From: Paracoccaceae bacterium
Lineage (GTDB): Bacteria; Pseudomonadota; Alphaproteobacteria; Rhodobacterales; Rhodobacteraceae
NCBI GenBank assembly: GCA_958296035.1
Contig: OY282431.1
Span: 2,049,001-2,113,000 of the forward strand
Length of the DNA: 64,000 nt
Reading direction: 5' to 3'
Shown one piece after another: positions 35,605 to 45,358 of this stretch (its first letter is position 1; every line of letters starts with the position of its first letter). The notes below the pieces were generated by a model. The model saw nothing but the letters and a program-made list of their open reading frames with translations, ran no database searches and was not told where the DNA came from. The position numbers were made by a program, and so were the translations under genes.

Positions 35605-38600
35605 ATGGACCAAAAGCTTCTTATTGATGCCACCTATGCGGAGGAGATTCGCGTCGTGGCACTTGAGGACGGTAAGCTTCAGGAGTTTGATGTCGAACCA
35701 TCAATCGGTTTGCAAACCATTCGCAATATATATCTCGCACGGATCGAGAAGATCGAGCCGGCTCTGCAGGCCGCCTTCGTAAACTATGGCGCCGACAGGC
35801 ACGGTTTTCTGCCATTCCGGAGAATTCATCCTACATATTACAAGATTCCTAACAAGAATGACCTAGCGGGCGAGGAGGATTGCAGCACCAAGACCGCCAG
35901 TACCACCACAGAGGACGAATCACCGCTCGTGGAAGTCCGGGACGAGGATCCCTATTCGCTCGCCCTTGCTGGCTTCAATACGTACGAGCAGGACCTTGGG
36001 GGACTTGGACCGGCATCACAATCCGCTAACGGCAGTGCGGTTGAACCCACCAACGAGACCGGCAAGCGTCGTAGCCGAAGCAAGAAATACCATCGCCGGT
36101 TTCGCGATCGCCGGCAGCAACGCATTCAGGATGTCATTCGTCCAGGTCAGGTTCTGATCGTCCAGGTCAAGAAAGATGAACTGGACGAAAAGGGGGCCTC
36201 GCTTACCACGTACATAAGCCTGGCAGGCCATTATTGCGTGTTGCTGCCAAACACTGACAAGGGATGCATTCTCAGCAGCAAGATATCCTCCGAAAAGAAC
36301 CGGCACCGCCTGCAGCAAATCTACAATGGACTTGATCTGCGACGTGGTGCGGCCATGATCATGCGTACGGCCGGCTGCAACCAGAAAGAGGAAACAATCC
36401 AGCGAGAGTACAACTCACTGGTCAAGATGTGGAATGACATCATGCGTCGGGCACGCGAAGCGGTGGCACCGGCGCCGCTCTACGTCGATGGAAATCTAAT
36501 AGATCGCAGCTTGCGGGATGTCTTCAAGAGTTCCGGAGGCGTGATTCATGTCGATGGAGAAGAGGGTTACCAGCGTGCAGTAGCCTACCTGAAGCGCGAA
36601 ATTCCCGAGGCGGTAGACAGGGTCAAACTGCATGGTGGACAGACTCCGCTGTTTGTCAAACACAAGGTCGACCAGGAAATCCGGCATCTCACCCACAGCG
36701 AGGTTCCACTGAGATCCGGTGGGCGCATTGTTATCCAAAACACCGAAGCCATGGTTTCGATTGATGTCAATTCTGGCAGAGCGACAGACAAGCATACGTT
36801 GAGGGAAACCGCGCTGCAGACCAACATCGAGGCGGCTGATGAAATTGCGCGCCAGCTGCAACTTCGTGACCTTGCAGGACTGATTGTCATCGACTTCATC
36901 GACATGGACGAGGCCCGCCACCGCAGCACTGTGGAAAAGAGATTCAGAGCGGCGGTCAAGCGAACAAGAGGCCGTAGTCGCGTCGGTTTCATAACCAGTT
37001 TTGGACTTCTGGAAATGACTCGTCAGCGACTGGGAAGGGACTACTACGGCGGCTCGACAACAGTCTGCAGCAAATGCCATGGAACCGGCCGCGTATTGCT
37101 CGACAAGCCGTTTGCGATTTCCGTGCTGCGTCACATTGAGGCGGAATGCTCGTCGCGCCGCACCGGCAAGATTGAGGCAAACGTTCCGGTCGAGGTCGCA
37201 AACTGTATCCACAATGAACTGCGACATCATCTGGAGAGAATCGAGGACAGGTTTCAGAGCAAGCTTGTCGTTCGCGGCGTTGCCGTGTTGAACACTCCCG
37301 AGTATGCCTTTGTTGTTTGCGGACCGTTCAGCAACAAATCCATCTTCGAGTACTCGTCCATTGCTGGCCAGTCCGAGGACGGCGAGCTTGACCTGCGCAC
37401 ATCTCGACTGTCATCGCGATCAGAAGCCTGGAAGGGCAGGCGGCGCGGGAGAAACGGTTCGCTCCCGCTCCCTGCACCGCTCATATATGGAAGTGAAACA
37501 CACGGCGCCCTGCCCGTCCAGGAGGAAGGGGTTGGCGAACAACCGGATGCCCTTAACGTGCTTGAGATTGAGCGCGGTGGACATCAACGCCGCAGTGACG
37601 GCGCACCCCGGTCAGCCAAACACTCGGAAGGCAAAAAGCGCAAGAGAACCGGCAAGCGAGGCGGGCGTGGGCGAAAACGCAAGGCTGCATCACGCGAAAA
37701 TGGAAAGGTTCGTTTGAGTAGTACCGAACTTAAAGCCGGAATTCGCAACGGTGACATCGAGACCAACGATCGCAGCAGCAGCAAGGAAACAAAGAAAAAG
37801 AAGCGTGTCAAGAACCTGCGTCCGCAGGATATGAACGGTGGAAAGCCTGACCAGGCTTCCGAACCGACTGCCGACATTCGACCGTCGAATAACGCGCCTT
37901 CAGGCGCCAAGGCATTGGCCGGTCGGCAGGCAAAGAAGGACCGAAGCCAGCCATCGCGTACAGGTCGTCCACAAACTGACAAAGCCGATTCTCATTCCCC
38001 CAAGGACAGTGTTGCGCTTGATGCCAGGCAATCGGCTAAATCCGGAGGAAAACCGAAGCGCGCCAAGAAATCGAAGGGTGCTCGCAAGGTTGGCAAGACC
38101 GTGTCTCTAGATGTTGCCAAGGCAACGACGACCGACAAGATTGAGGATACCCGTGTTCCGGTGGACGACACTTCGCCGCAGCAAGGATTGGCCACACCCG
38201 AAACAGAGCCTGATAGTCAAGGTTCGTCACAGCAATCACCGCCCGACAGCACTCGGCCAGATGAAGCGGCATCGAGTGGGGCCGCCAGCGCACGCAAATC
38301 ATGTGCCAGGGGTTCGGTGGAACAGAAGGAAATTCGTGAACCTGATGCCGATTCCGGTGACGCGGCGACGACAGGTGAAGTAAAAGCCAGGGGACTGCCG
38401 GAAAAGGAACCGATACATTCCGCGCGTGCATCAACCCAGGTACAGGAGGTTGGACCCGGGCCAAATCAGGATTCCGCTTCGTCCCACTTGCCGGACAATA
38501 GTGCTGAAAGGCCAGAAAAGCCGAGCCCGGCCAAACTGGCCAAAAAGAAGAAAGCCGTTTCAGCAGATGGGCCAGCCTCGCCATCACAGGCGAAGAAGGC

Positions 38601-38790
38601 CGGCAATCGAAAGAATCCTGCCAAGAAGACTCGCGCCGGTACTGGCCGCAAATCTGACCCTGGCACGGAAGAGAGAAAACCTGACAGGCTTTCTCGGGAA
38701 CTGGATCGAATGTATCCGCCCGAGTTGCAGATCATCCCCGATGAATTCGACCGTTTGGCGCCGATCTTGCCCGAAGTCCCGAATGGTTGA
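35605..38790 (+). CDS. rne: Ribonuclease E
   Basis: Endoribonuclease at the centre of RNA decay and rRNA/tRNA processing. 1061 residues. Start MDQKLLIDATYAEEIRVVALEDG and IYLARIEKIEPALQAAFVNYG..RHGFLPF are the conserved S1/RNase H-like N-terminus. The S1 domain carries a charged insertion of about 100 residues (from about residue 90 to 195), as usual in alphaproteobacteria. Catalytic Asp motifs: MVSIDVNSGRAT and LIVIDFIDMD; the zinc link that joins the tetramer is CSKCHGTG at about 490. From about 620 on the chain is low-complexity and Lys/Arg/Pro/Glu-rich, the scaffold region that binds RNA and degradosome partners. GGAAAG precedes the ATG. Confidence 0.97.
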   Translation: MDQKLLIDATYAEEIRVVALEDGKLQEFDVEPSIGLQTIRNIYLARIEKIEPALQAAFVNYGADRHGFLPFRRIHPTYYKIPNKNDLAGEEDCSTKTASTTTEDESPLVEVRDEDPYSLALAGFNTYEQDLGGLGPASQSANGSAVEPTNETGKRRSRSKKYHRRFRDRRQQRIQDVIRPGQVLIVQVKKDELDEKGASLTTYISLAGHYCVLLPNTDKGCILSSKISSEKNRHRLQQIYNGLDLRRGAAMIMRTAGCNQKEETIQREYNSLVKMWNDIMRRAREAVAPAPLYVDGNLIDRSLRDVFKSSGGVIHVDGEEGYQRAVAYLKREIPEAVDRVKLHGGQTPLFVKHKVDQEIRHLTHSEVPLRSGGRIVIQNTEAMVSIDVNSGRATDKHTLRETALQTNIEAADEIARQLQLRDLAGLIVIDFIDMDEARHRSTVEKRFRAAVKRTRGRSRVGFITSFGLLEMTRQRLGRDYYGGSTTVCSKCHGTGRVLLDKPFAISVLRHIEAECSSRRTGKIEANVPVEVANCIHNELRHHLERIEDRFQSKLVVRGVAVLNTPEYAFVVCGPFSNKSIFEYSSIAGQSEDGELDLRTSRLSSRSEAWKGRRRGRNGSLPLPAPLIYGSETHGALPVQEEGVGEQPDALNVLEIERGGHQRRSDGAPRSAKHSEGKKRKRTGKRGGRGRKRKAASRENGKVRLSSTELKAGIRNGDIETNDRSSSKETKKKKRVKNLRPQDMNGGKPDQASEPTADIRPSNNAPSGAKALAGRQAKKDRSQPSRTGRPQTDKADSHSPKDSVALDARQSAKSGGKPKRAKKSKGARKVGKTVSLDVAKATTTDKIEDTRVPVDDTSPQQGLATPETEPDSQGSSQQSPPDSTRPDEAASSGAASARKSCARGSVEQKEIREPDADSGDAATTGEVKARGLPEKEPIHSARASTQVQEVGPGPNQDSASSHLPDNSAERPEKPSPAKLAKKKKAVSADGPASPSQAKKAGNRKNPAKKTRAGTGRKSDPGTEERKPDRLSRELDRMYPPELQIIPDEFDRLAPILPEVPNG

Positions 38791-39111
38791 TCGTACATCG
38801 AAATCCGTGATGTTCGACGGGACACGACAGCTTTACCCAGGGGATATCACACTCGGCATCGAATTTTCGCGGGTATTGACATTTGAACCCTCTGTAGTAA
38901 CGCTTAATCATTACCGACGACAGACCATTGAATCCTCGTCGCCGATCGGATTGACCAGTCGTATGGGACGGAGCGACACGTTCCTGATGGGTCACCCATT
39001 TTCCTCTGTGTCGTACAGGAGCAGAAACAGTCTTTCGGCGTCCGCCATTCGGCAAGGGCACCGACAGATTCGCCTCATTGACTGCAGCCAAATGCCAGAC
39101 GGTAGAAAACC
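38791..39111. other. Intergenic, nothing recognised
   Basis: About 320 bases between rne and the DsbA-like gene. No clear terminator hairpin. The minus-strand frames are shadows. Confidence 0.35.
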
Positions 39112-39966
39112 ATGAACAGGACATTCAATCCCCTCAGGACCAGTAACGCACAAGCATGCTTGAAGTTTGACCTCGGACGCATGCTTGAGCGGTCCTGGAT
39201 CAACAGCCTTCGATCGGTCTGCCTGATGGCGATGGTCGCAATAATGTCTCTGGCAGGAGCTTCCTCGGCTCAATTCATCGAAGACCAGCGGTCACTTGAA
39301 GATGCGATCAAGAACTATTTGCTCGAGAACCCACAGATCATCGTCGATGCGCTCCAGCGCTATGAGCAGTTGATGGAGGTTCAGGCCAAGGGAAACGAGC
39401 TGCTAACCATCCTCGAAAATGCCGAAGAACTGTTTTATGACGAGGCCTCCTGGGTAGGCGGCAACCCTGAAGGTGATGTCACTCTGGTTGAATTTGTTGA
39501 TTACCGATGCGGCTTCTGCAGACGGGCAGCCGGAGTAGTGAAGCAGGCTGTCTCCAGCGACGGCAATATAAGATTTGTTGTCAAGGAGTTTCCGATCCTT
39601 GGGGAGCAGTCAGAGTGGTCCGCCAGACTTGCCATTGCGGTCCTGATTCTGGCAGGTGCCGATGCCTACCAGGAGACACATGACTTTCTGATCACGCTCG
39701 ATCGACCGATCGATAACCAAACAATACAAGAACTTGCAACCCGCTTTGAAATCGATGCACAGACGTTAACCTCGACAGCCGGCGCGGCCGAGGTGACCGG
39801 CGTGATCCAGCGCAACTATGAACTCGCCAACAGGCTCGCAATCAACGGGACACCTGCATTCGTGATTGGAGGGCGCATTTACAGGGGCTTGTTGTCGGCA
39901 GAGGATCTCCAGCTTGCGGTCGAGTCGGCTCGGGAGGATTTCTCAGGCTTGAGTTGGGGCAGCTAG
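39112..39966 (+). CDS. DsbA-like periplasmic thiol oxidoreductase
   Basis: Exported thioredoxin-fold protein of the DsbA/Com1-like type found in alphaproteobacteria; forms or isomerises disulfides. Signal peptide around residues 33-53 (VCLMAMVAIMSLAGASSA). The N-terminal helical region IKNYLLENPQIIVDALQRYE is typical of this branch and may mediate dimerisation. The active site CGFC is at 133-136 (VDYRCGFCRRAAG), with the cis-Pro in NGTPAFVIGGRIYRG. 284 residues from the first ATG; an ATG at 39181 would give a more ordinary signal-peptide length. DsbB-like partner at 13373. Confidence 0.9.
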   Translation: MNRTFNPLRTSNAQACLKFDLGRMLERSWINSLRSVCLMAMVAIMSLAGASSAQFIEDQRSLEDAIKNYLLENPQIIVDALQRYEQLMEVQAKGNELLTILENAEELFYDEASWVGGNPEGDVTLVEFVDYRCGFCRRAAGVVKQAVSSDGNIRFVVKEFPILGEQSEWSARLAIAVLILAGADAYQETHDFLITLDRPIDNQTIQELATRFEIDAQTLTSTAGAAEVTGVIQRNYELANRLAINGTPAFVIGGRIYRGLLSAEDLQLAVESAREDFSGLSWGS

Positions 39967-40051
39967 AATACTGCGACCGCGCAAGAGCTTGTAAGTATCC
40001 CGGCGGGAAGGGAAAAGGCAGGTTTACAGGCGAAACCGGGGAGATCTTTAG

Positions 40052-40534
40052 ATGGCCGGAGACGGGGACAACCTGGCATTTGTAGCACGGCTGACCGAGA
40101 TCATGAATCGGCAGCACTTGGCCGAGATTGAAGTTGATTTGGAGCGAGGAAAGCATGATCGCCTGAGGGTCAGACTGAGTCGGAGTCATACGAATGCGGC
40201 TGATCCCAGGACTCGACTGGGGATCGAAACCACATCCCATCTGCGCAACGAGCTGATGGAACCGGCGGAAACCCACAACCGGTCTGGAGATGAGAGTGCA
40301 GGAACCGTGCGTTCGGAAATGGTAGGAACTGCCTATCTGAAGGCAAACCCTAAGGCGCAAACTCCCTTTGTCAAGATCGGGCAGGCCGTAGAGGAAGGTG
40401 ATCCAATCCTGATTATCGAAGCAATGAAAACCATGAACCAGATTCTGTCCCCACACTCTGGAATAGTCGTCAAGATCCTGGTTGAGGATGGAGATCCTGT
40501 GCAATTTGGTACTGCTCTGATGGTTATCCACTAG
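40052..40534 (+). CDS. accB: Biotin carboxyl carrier protein of acetyl-CoA carboxylase
   Basis: Carries biotin for the first step of fatty-acid synthesis. 160 residues: N-terminal helical part, a short Glu/Thr-rich linker, then a biotinyl domain beginning SEMVGTAYLKANPKAQTPFVKIGQ. The biotinylated Lys is in EAMKTMNQI, around residue 126. The domain contains the thumb typical of AccB. Followed by accC after about 130 bases, the usual order. Confidence 0.96.
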   Translation: MAGDGDNLAFVARLTEIMNRQHLAEIEVDLERGKHDRLRVRLSRSHTNAADPRTRLGIETTSHLRNELMEPAETHNRSGDESAGTVRSEMVGTAYLKANPKAQTPFVKIGQAVEEGDPILIIEAMKTMNQILSPHSGIVVKILVEDGDPVQFGTALMVIH

Positions 40535-40666
40535 TTGTGATAGTGCCCGCGGCGCGAACCGGCCAGTTGCTGTTGCCAAGGGGCCATGTTGATTGAAGAC
40601 CGGAAGGAATGGCCCAGGAATCGGCTTGGCAGAAAGGCCAGAACACCCAGGGAATATGGGTCGACA

Positions 40667-42034
40667 ATGTTTGACAAGGTGTTGATCGCAAACCGTGGCG
40701 AGATCGCGCTGCGAATCATTCGGACCTGCAAGGAACTTGGCATTGCCACGGTTGCTGTTCACACCACGGTCGACCAGGATGCCATGCATGTGCGCATGGC
40801 TGACGAAGCGGTTTGCATCGGGCATCCGTTATCGGCGAAGTCCAAGGAAAGCTACCTCTCCGAACTCAACATCATTGCTGCCTGCGAGATTACGGGGGCG
40901 GATGCTATTCACCCCGGTTACGGGTTTCTTTCCGAGAACTCCGAATTTGTCGAAAAAGTCAATGAAATTGGCATCAAGTTCATAGGCCCGAACTCCGAGC
41001 ACGTCAGGATCATGGGCGACAAGATCGAAGCCAAGACCGTCATGCGTTCACTGGGCGTGCCATGTGTCCCCGGCGTCGAGGAGGGTCTCGATTCGTTCGA
41101 TGACGTTCGCAATGCGGCCCTGACGCTAGGCTTCCCGCTGATCATAAAGGCCGCAGCCGGTGGCGGTGGTCGCGGCATGAGACTTACAAACGGGCTTGAT
41201 GATCTTGAAGGTGCATATGAGCGGTCCCGGTACGAGGCACAGCTCAGTTTCGGCAATGACAAGGTCTACCTCGAAAGATTCCTTGGCAACGGTCGGCACA
41301 TTGAGATCCAGGTATTTGGCGATGGCCGGGGCAACGCCATCCACTTCGGCGAGCGTGACTGTACGATACAAAGGCGGCACCAGAAGCTGCTTGAAGAGAC
41401 ACCCAGCCCGGTTATTGATCGCCAGACGCGCCAGTCTATCGGCGAAACCTGCAGTCGGGCAATCGCCCAGCTCGGATACGAAGGTGCCGGAACCATCGAG
41501 TTTCTCTACCAGCAGGGCCAGTTTTACTTTATCGAAATGAACACGCGGCTACAGGTTGAGCATCCCGTGACCGAAGCCGTCTTCGGCATTGACCTTGTCG
41601 AGGAACAGCTGCGTATAGCCGCCGGTTATTCCCTCTCACACAGACAGGAAGACCTGGTGTCGAGCGGCCATGCCATTGAGGCAAGGATCAATGCCGAGTC
41701 TGTACCCGGCTTTATTCCATGTCCCGGGCAGGTTGATCTTTTCCATTCCCCCGGAGGACTTGGCGTGCGCATGGATTCGGCCCTGTACAACGGCTATACA
41801 ATACCTCCACATTACGACAGCCTGGTCGGAAAGCTGGTGGTGCACGCGGCAAACAGGGATGCCGCCATTGCCCGCCTTGACAGGGCACTCGCCGAGCTGA
41901 TTGTCCATCCGATTGCGACGACCGTGCCGCTTTTTCAGCACCTTATTGCAGATCCGCGGTTCCGCTCCGGCGACTATGACATCCAGTGGCTCGAATCCTG
42001 GATAGGTGACTTCAACGGCACTGAAGTACTGTGA
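40667..42034 (+). CDS. accC: Acetyl-CoA carboxylase, biotin carboxylase subunit
   Basis: ATP-dependent carboxylation of biotin on AccB. From the ATG at 40667 it is 455 residues, beginning MFDKVLIANRGEIALRIIRTCKELGI, the standard N-terminus. Seen: HPGYGFLSENSEFV, GGGGRGMR (ATP-grasp glycine loop), ERDCTIQRRHQKLLEETPSP, and FIEMNTRLQVEHPVTE with the catalytic Arg. The in-frame ATG at 40586 would add 27 unmatched residues. Its TGA overlaps the aat start by four bases. Confidence 0.97.
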   Translation: MFDKVLIANRGEIALRIIRTCKELGIATVAVHTTVDQDAMHVRMADEAVCIGHPLSAKSKESYLSELNIIAACEITGADAIHPGYGFLSENSEFVEKVNEIGIKFIGPNSEHVRIMGDKIEAKTVMRSLGVPCVPGVEEGLDSFDDVRNAALTLGFPLIIKAAAGGGGRGMRLTNGLDDLEGAYERSRYEAQLSFGNDKVYLERFLGNGRHIEIQVFGDGRGNAIHFGERDCTIQRRHQKLLEETPSPVIDRQTRQSIGETCSRAIAQLGYEGAGTIEFLYQQGQFYFIEMNTRLQVEHPVTEAVFGIDLVEEQLRIAAGYSLSHRQEDLVSSGHAIEARINAESVPGFIPCPGQVDLFHSPGGLGVRMDSALYNGYTIPPHYDSLVGKLVVHAANRDAAIARLDRALAELIVHPIATTVPLFQHLIADPRFRSGDYDIQWLESWIGDFNGTEVL

Positions 42035-42708
42035 CGAGGTCGCGCCAGTCGCCGGACGAGGATCTTGGCAATCTGTGCCAGCTGGTGCTGGCGAGCTACG
42101 AAGTCGGGATGTTTCCGATGGGCGAGGAAGAGCCGTCCCGAGATGTTCTCTGGTACTACCCGAAGAAGCGCGGAATACTGCCTATCGACGGTTTTCGGGC
42201 CTCTCGTCGCCTGCTTCGGACATTGCGTAGTGAACGCTTCGCGGTCACCATGAACCGTGCATTCGGATTGGTAATCGATGGCTGTGCCGAGCGGGAGTAC
42301 ACCTGGATAAACACGACAATCCGGAGCATCTACTGCGCGCTACACAGAGATCGACATGCGCACTCACTCGAAGTCTGGCAAAATGAGACTTTGGTCGGAG
42401 GCACCTACGGTGTGGCGATTGGCAGAGCGTTTTTCGGCGAAAGCATGTTCTTTCGCCGTCCAGACGCGTCCAAGGTCGCGTTGGCGTTTCTTGTGGATCA
42501 TCTGAAACGGACAGGTTTCCGTTTGCTGGACACGCAGTTCACTAGCAGACACCTGCAATCACTGGGTGGCATAGAGATAAAGCGTACCACCTATTTGAAG
42601 CTGCTCGGGCAAGCACTGGGAACCGAACGCACAGGCAATCGGTTTCTTTCTCAACCGCTGGCAGAGTCCGGAGCGGTGGTTGCACAACGGATCAACCAGA
42701 CATCATAA
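42031..42708 (+). CDS. aat: Leucyl/phenylalanyl-tRNA--protein transferase
   Basis: Adds Leu or Phe to N-terminal Lys/Arg of proteins, marking them for ClpAP through the N-end rule. 225 residues from a GTG overlapping the accC stop. Seen: ASYEVGMFPMGEEE, WYYPKKRGILPIDGFRASRRLLRTLR, TWINTTIRSIYCALHRDRHAHSLEVW and VGGTYGVAIGRAFFGESMFFRRPDASKVALAFLVDHL, then LLDTQFTSRHLQSLGG, which cover the family's conserved core. The end of the gene overlaps the convergent DUF2155 gene by about 58 bases. Confidence 0.96.
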   Translation: MTRSRQSPDEDLGNLCQLVLASYEVGMFPMGEEEPSRDVLWYYPKKRGILPIDGFRASRRLLRTLRSERFAVTMNRAFGLVIDGCAEREYTWINTTIRSIYCALHRDRHAHSLEVWQNETLVGGTYGVAIGRAFFGESMFFRRPDASKVALAFLVDHLKRTGFRLLDTQFTSRHLQSLGGIEIKRTTYLKLLGQALGTERTGNRFLSQPLAESGAVVAQRINQTS

Positions 42709-43040
42709 CGCTCATGATCAACCGCAGACAGCGCAGGTGACGAGGACAGAACCCAGGCACCAAAGATCTTCAGGTTGCTGTCGGTTTCGTAAACCTCGAG
42801 GAATGCATAGGAATGGTGATCGGGATTGTGAGCAAGAAAGCGGCAGTCTCTGAGCGTAATACGCAACTTGCCGAAGTTGACTGTTTCACCGATGGATACT
42901 TCAAAATCCCTGTGAGCATTGCGAACGAAATCCACGCCTCGCAGGAGTGCCCGAGGAGAATGCAAGGCCTGTGTTGCGGCAGCACTCCCTGCTACCAGCG
43001 CCAGTATCAGCGCAAAGATGGAGGCCGGCGTTGCTGGCAT
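42651..43040 (-). CDS. DUF2155 protein
   Basis: Small exported protein of unknown function, 129 residues, restricted mainly to alphaproteobacteria. Signal peptide at the N-terminus (ASIFALILALVAGSAAA). The conserved domain: LRGVDFVRNAHRDFEVSIGETVNFGKLRITLRDCRF, then YAFLEVYE and FGAWVLSSSPALSAVDHERYDVWLIRC; the two Cys (CRF and RCA) may form a disulfide. The ATG directly abuts the mlaD stop (TAAATG). Last gene of the three-gene run with mlaD and the NDUFA12 gene; its tail overlaps aat. Confidence 0.9.
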   Translation of the reverse strand: MPATPASIFALILALVAGSAAATQALHSPRALLRGVDFVRNAHRDFEVSIGETVNFGKLRITLRDCRFLAHNPDHHSYAFLEVYETDSNLKIFGAWVLSSSPALSAVDHERYDVWLIRCATTAPDSASG

Positions 43041-43505
43041 TTACCAGTTCGGCTCACTGTCGGGTTCTGCCAACACCGTAAGTGTAGACCAAAAGTCGAT
43101 TCGTGCCTGTGTGTTCACGACCCGTTCACCTGGCTGCAGGCTTTCGTCGGCTAACCCGGGCAGGATTTCGATAAAATAGCCGCCAAGAAAGCTCTCGGAG
43201 GCAACTGCAAAAATGCTGTCTGCCGCGAGTTCAAGGTCGCCTCGGATCAGGAGATCGACATCTGCCCCGTAGGTCTCCTTGTTGATGACAAGTCCGCGAA
43301 CGCTCCCAATCTTGATACCAGCGAGGCGGACATCGCTACCGACATCAATACCCTCCGCGTTGGTGAATTCGGCCACCAGAGAATAGCCATCATCGAATTG
43401 GACCCCGTCGGCTGCGATCAGCATCATGTAGAGGAATACGCCCGCCACCAGCAATACGGCAGCACCCACCAGAGCCTCAAGTCGATTCTCGGGCACAGCT
43501 TTCAA
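43041..43505 (-). CDS. mlaD: MCE-domain lipid transport protein MlaD
   Basis: Periplasm-facing, membrane-anchored component of the Mla phospholipid transport system that keeps the outer membrane asymmetric. 154 residues: one N-terminal anchor (about 8-29, EALVGAAVLLVAGVFLYMML) and one MCE domain (YSLVAEFTNAEGIDVGSDVRLAGIKIGSVRGL, then LAADSIFAVASESFLGGYFIEILPG). The rest of the Mla system is not in the window; mlaD apart from mlaFE next to NDUFA12 is usual in this class. Its start overlaps the NDUFA12 stop by four bases. Confidence 0.93.
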   Translation of the reverse strand: MKAVPENRLEALVGAAVLLVAGVFLYMMLIAADGVQFDDGYSLVAEFTNAEGIDVGSDVRLAGIKIGSVRGLVINKETYGADVDLLIRGDLELAADSIFAVASESFLGGYFIEILPGLADESLQPGERVVNTQARIDFWSTLTVLAEPDSEPNW

Positions 43506-43891
43506 TCGTCACCCCGCGGTGGCGTCCAGGGCACGTAACCGGTCTCGGGCCCTGTCCGGGCACGACGCAGCGAACCCGGCGGCGCATAGGCATCCGGCAA
43601 CCCGGTCAGGTTTTCAACATGCGGTTGCTCCCACGCACGACGTGGCAGTGGAACCACATTTGGAGGATCTTCATAAGTGTGATGTAGCCAGCCATGCCAT
43701 TCGGGCGTAATCCTGCTTGCCTCAATGGGTCCGTTGTAGATCACCCAGCGTCGCTTGCCGTCTGCCGTCTGATAAAAGAGGTTACCCTGTTCATCTTTCC
43801 CGACCCGGCGTCCCTTTCTCCAGGTAAACAGCTGTGTGCCCAGTGTCTGTGAGTGCCACCAGGTCAGCAGTCTCTTGACGAAAATCACCAT
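43502..43891 (-). CDS. NDUFA12-family complex I accessory subunit
   Basis: Homologue of the 17.2-kDa (B17.2) accessory subunit of respiratory complex I, which in bacteria is confined largely to alphaproteobacteria. 129 residues. Conserved: TLGTQLFTWRKGRRVGKDEQGNLFYQ, RRWVIYNGPIEASRITPEWHGWLHHT, PPNVVPLPRRAWEQPHVENLTGLPDAYAPPGSLRR and the ending TGYVPWTPP. The nuo genes are not in the window. First gene of the run to mlaD and DUF2155. Confidence 0.95.
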   Translation of the reverse strand: MVIFVKRLLTWWHSQTLGTQLFTWRKGRRVGKDEQGNLFYQTADGKRRWVIYNGPIEASRITPEWHGWLHHTYEDPPNVVPLPRRAWEQPHVENLTGLPDAYAPPGSLRRARTGPETGYVPWTPPRGDD

Positions 43892-43985
43892 TCAATCCTG
43901 TCTTTGCCAGTTATCGGCACCGGCTCTGTTGCCGGCGCAGTCGGGAAGCCTCCCCTGCGTGGTTTCGTGCGCAAGCGCCTCCCGG

Positions 43986-45242
43986 TCACCCTGATGCAAT
44001 CGCCGGGCGAGACTTCCTGTCAGAAAAAATGCGTAATGGCGGCGATCCGGAATTTACTGCCTCCTCGCTAATCACGACTTCTATCAGGTCATCTATCAGC
44101 GGCAACTCGAACATTGTGTCGAGCAAAATGCCTTCTATGGTCGAGCGCAATCCGCGAGCACCGGTCTTCCGTCTTACAGACCGCTCGGCGATCGCCGCGA
44201 TGGCACCCTCGGTAAAGGTCAACTTGACGCGGTCCATCTCGAAGAGTCGCTGAAACTGCTTGACAAGTGCATCCCGTGGTTCGGTGAGTACACGCTTGAT
44301 GTCCTCTGTGGTCAGTTCCCTGAGTGTCGCTATCACCGGAACTCGGCCGACAAATTCCGGTATCAGGCCGAACCGGACCAGGTCCTCTGACTCAACGTCG
44401 ACCAGAATGTCACCAATGTTTCGATCGTCCAGGGCCAGCACGTTGGCTCCGAACCCTATCGCTGCGGCGCGGTCTCGCTTCTGAATGATCTTCTCCAGAC
44501 CGTCAAATGTACCGCCGCATATGAACAAGATATCGGTGGTGTCGACCCGTACGCTGCCCTGCCTGGGATGCTTGCGACCGCCCACCGGGGGCACCGAAGC
44601 CTTTGTCCCTTCCATCAGATTTAGCAAGGCCTGTTGCACACCTTCCCCGCTCACATCGCGAGTGATAGAGCGGTTCTCGGACTTGCGCGATATCTTGTCC
44701 AATTCGTCGATGTACACAATTCCCTGCTCGGCCCGGTCAATATCATTATCGGCGGCTTGCAGGAGCTTGAGTATTATGCTCTCGACATCTTCGCCCACAT
44801 AGCCAGCCTCGGTCAGCGAGGTGGCATCAGCCAGCGCAAAGGGGACATTGAGAACCCTGGCCAGAGTACGCGCCAGCAGGGTCTTTCCACTGCCGGTGGG
44901 ACCGATCAGGAGCACATTGGACTTTCCCAGTTCAACCGATGATCCTGTCGTCGGATTGTTCAGTTTCTTGTAGTGATTGTAGACTGCGACCGACAACACC
45001 TTCTTGGCCATTTCCTGGCCGATCACCCACTGGTCCAGGAAACGGTAGATTTCCTGGGGCGGGGCCGTCTGGCCGTCGTCAAGTGAGTCTGTGAAGGCGG
45101 ATTCCTGCCGGATTATCTCAACCGACAACTCGACGCACTCGTCGCACATGAAGGCATTTTGCCCGGCAATGAGCTTGCGCACCTCCTCCTGTTCCTTGCT
45201 GCAGAACGAACAGAAAAGCCTCTTCTGATCCTTGTCGTCCAT
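43986..45242 (-). CDS. clpX: ATP-dependent Clp protease ATP-binding subunit ClpX
   Basis: AAA+ unfoldase that feeds proteins to ClpP. About 418 residues. N-terminal zinc-binding domain [17 protein letters not shown] with CDEC; Walker [18 protein letters not shown] pore loop; Walker [19 protein letters not shown] loop; arginine finger region [11 protein letters not shown]; sensor-2 GARGLRS. The Clp-docking IGF-type loop appears as IGFGANV. I prefer the ATG at 45242 (MDDKDQKR); a GTG six bases before is also in frame. Follows clpP after about 115 bases. No lon gene follows it; the NDUFA12 gene does. Confidence 0.97.
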   Translation of the reverse strand: MDDKDQKRLFCSFCSKEQEEVRKLIAGQNAFMCDECVELSVEIIRQESAFTDSLDDGQTAPPQEIYRFLDQWVIGQEMAKKVLSVAVYNHYKKLNNPTTGSSVELGKSNVLLIGPTGSGKTLLARTLARVLNVPFALADATSLTEAGYVGEDVESIILKLLQAADNDIDRAEQGIVYIDELDKISRKSENRSITRDVSGEGVQQALLNLMEGTKASVPPVGGRKHPRQGSVRVDTTDILFICGGTFDGLEKIIQKRDRAAAIGFGANVLALDDRNIGDILVDVESEDLVRFGLIPEFVGRVPVIATLRELTTEDIKRVLTEPRDALVKQFQRLFEMDRVKLTFTEGAIAAIAERSVRRKTGARGLRSTIEGILLDTMFELPLIDDLIEVVISEEAVNSGSPPLRIFSDRKSRPAIASG

Positions 45243-45358
45243 TACCACCGATGCAATGCCCTTGTTTCCGAATTCATACCGGCGTTATTGCCATAACGGT
45301 CAATCATTGTGTGAATTTCCCATGGAGCATTTGCCGAATATGTGACCAGATGTCCAAG

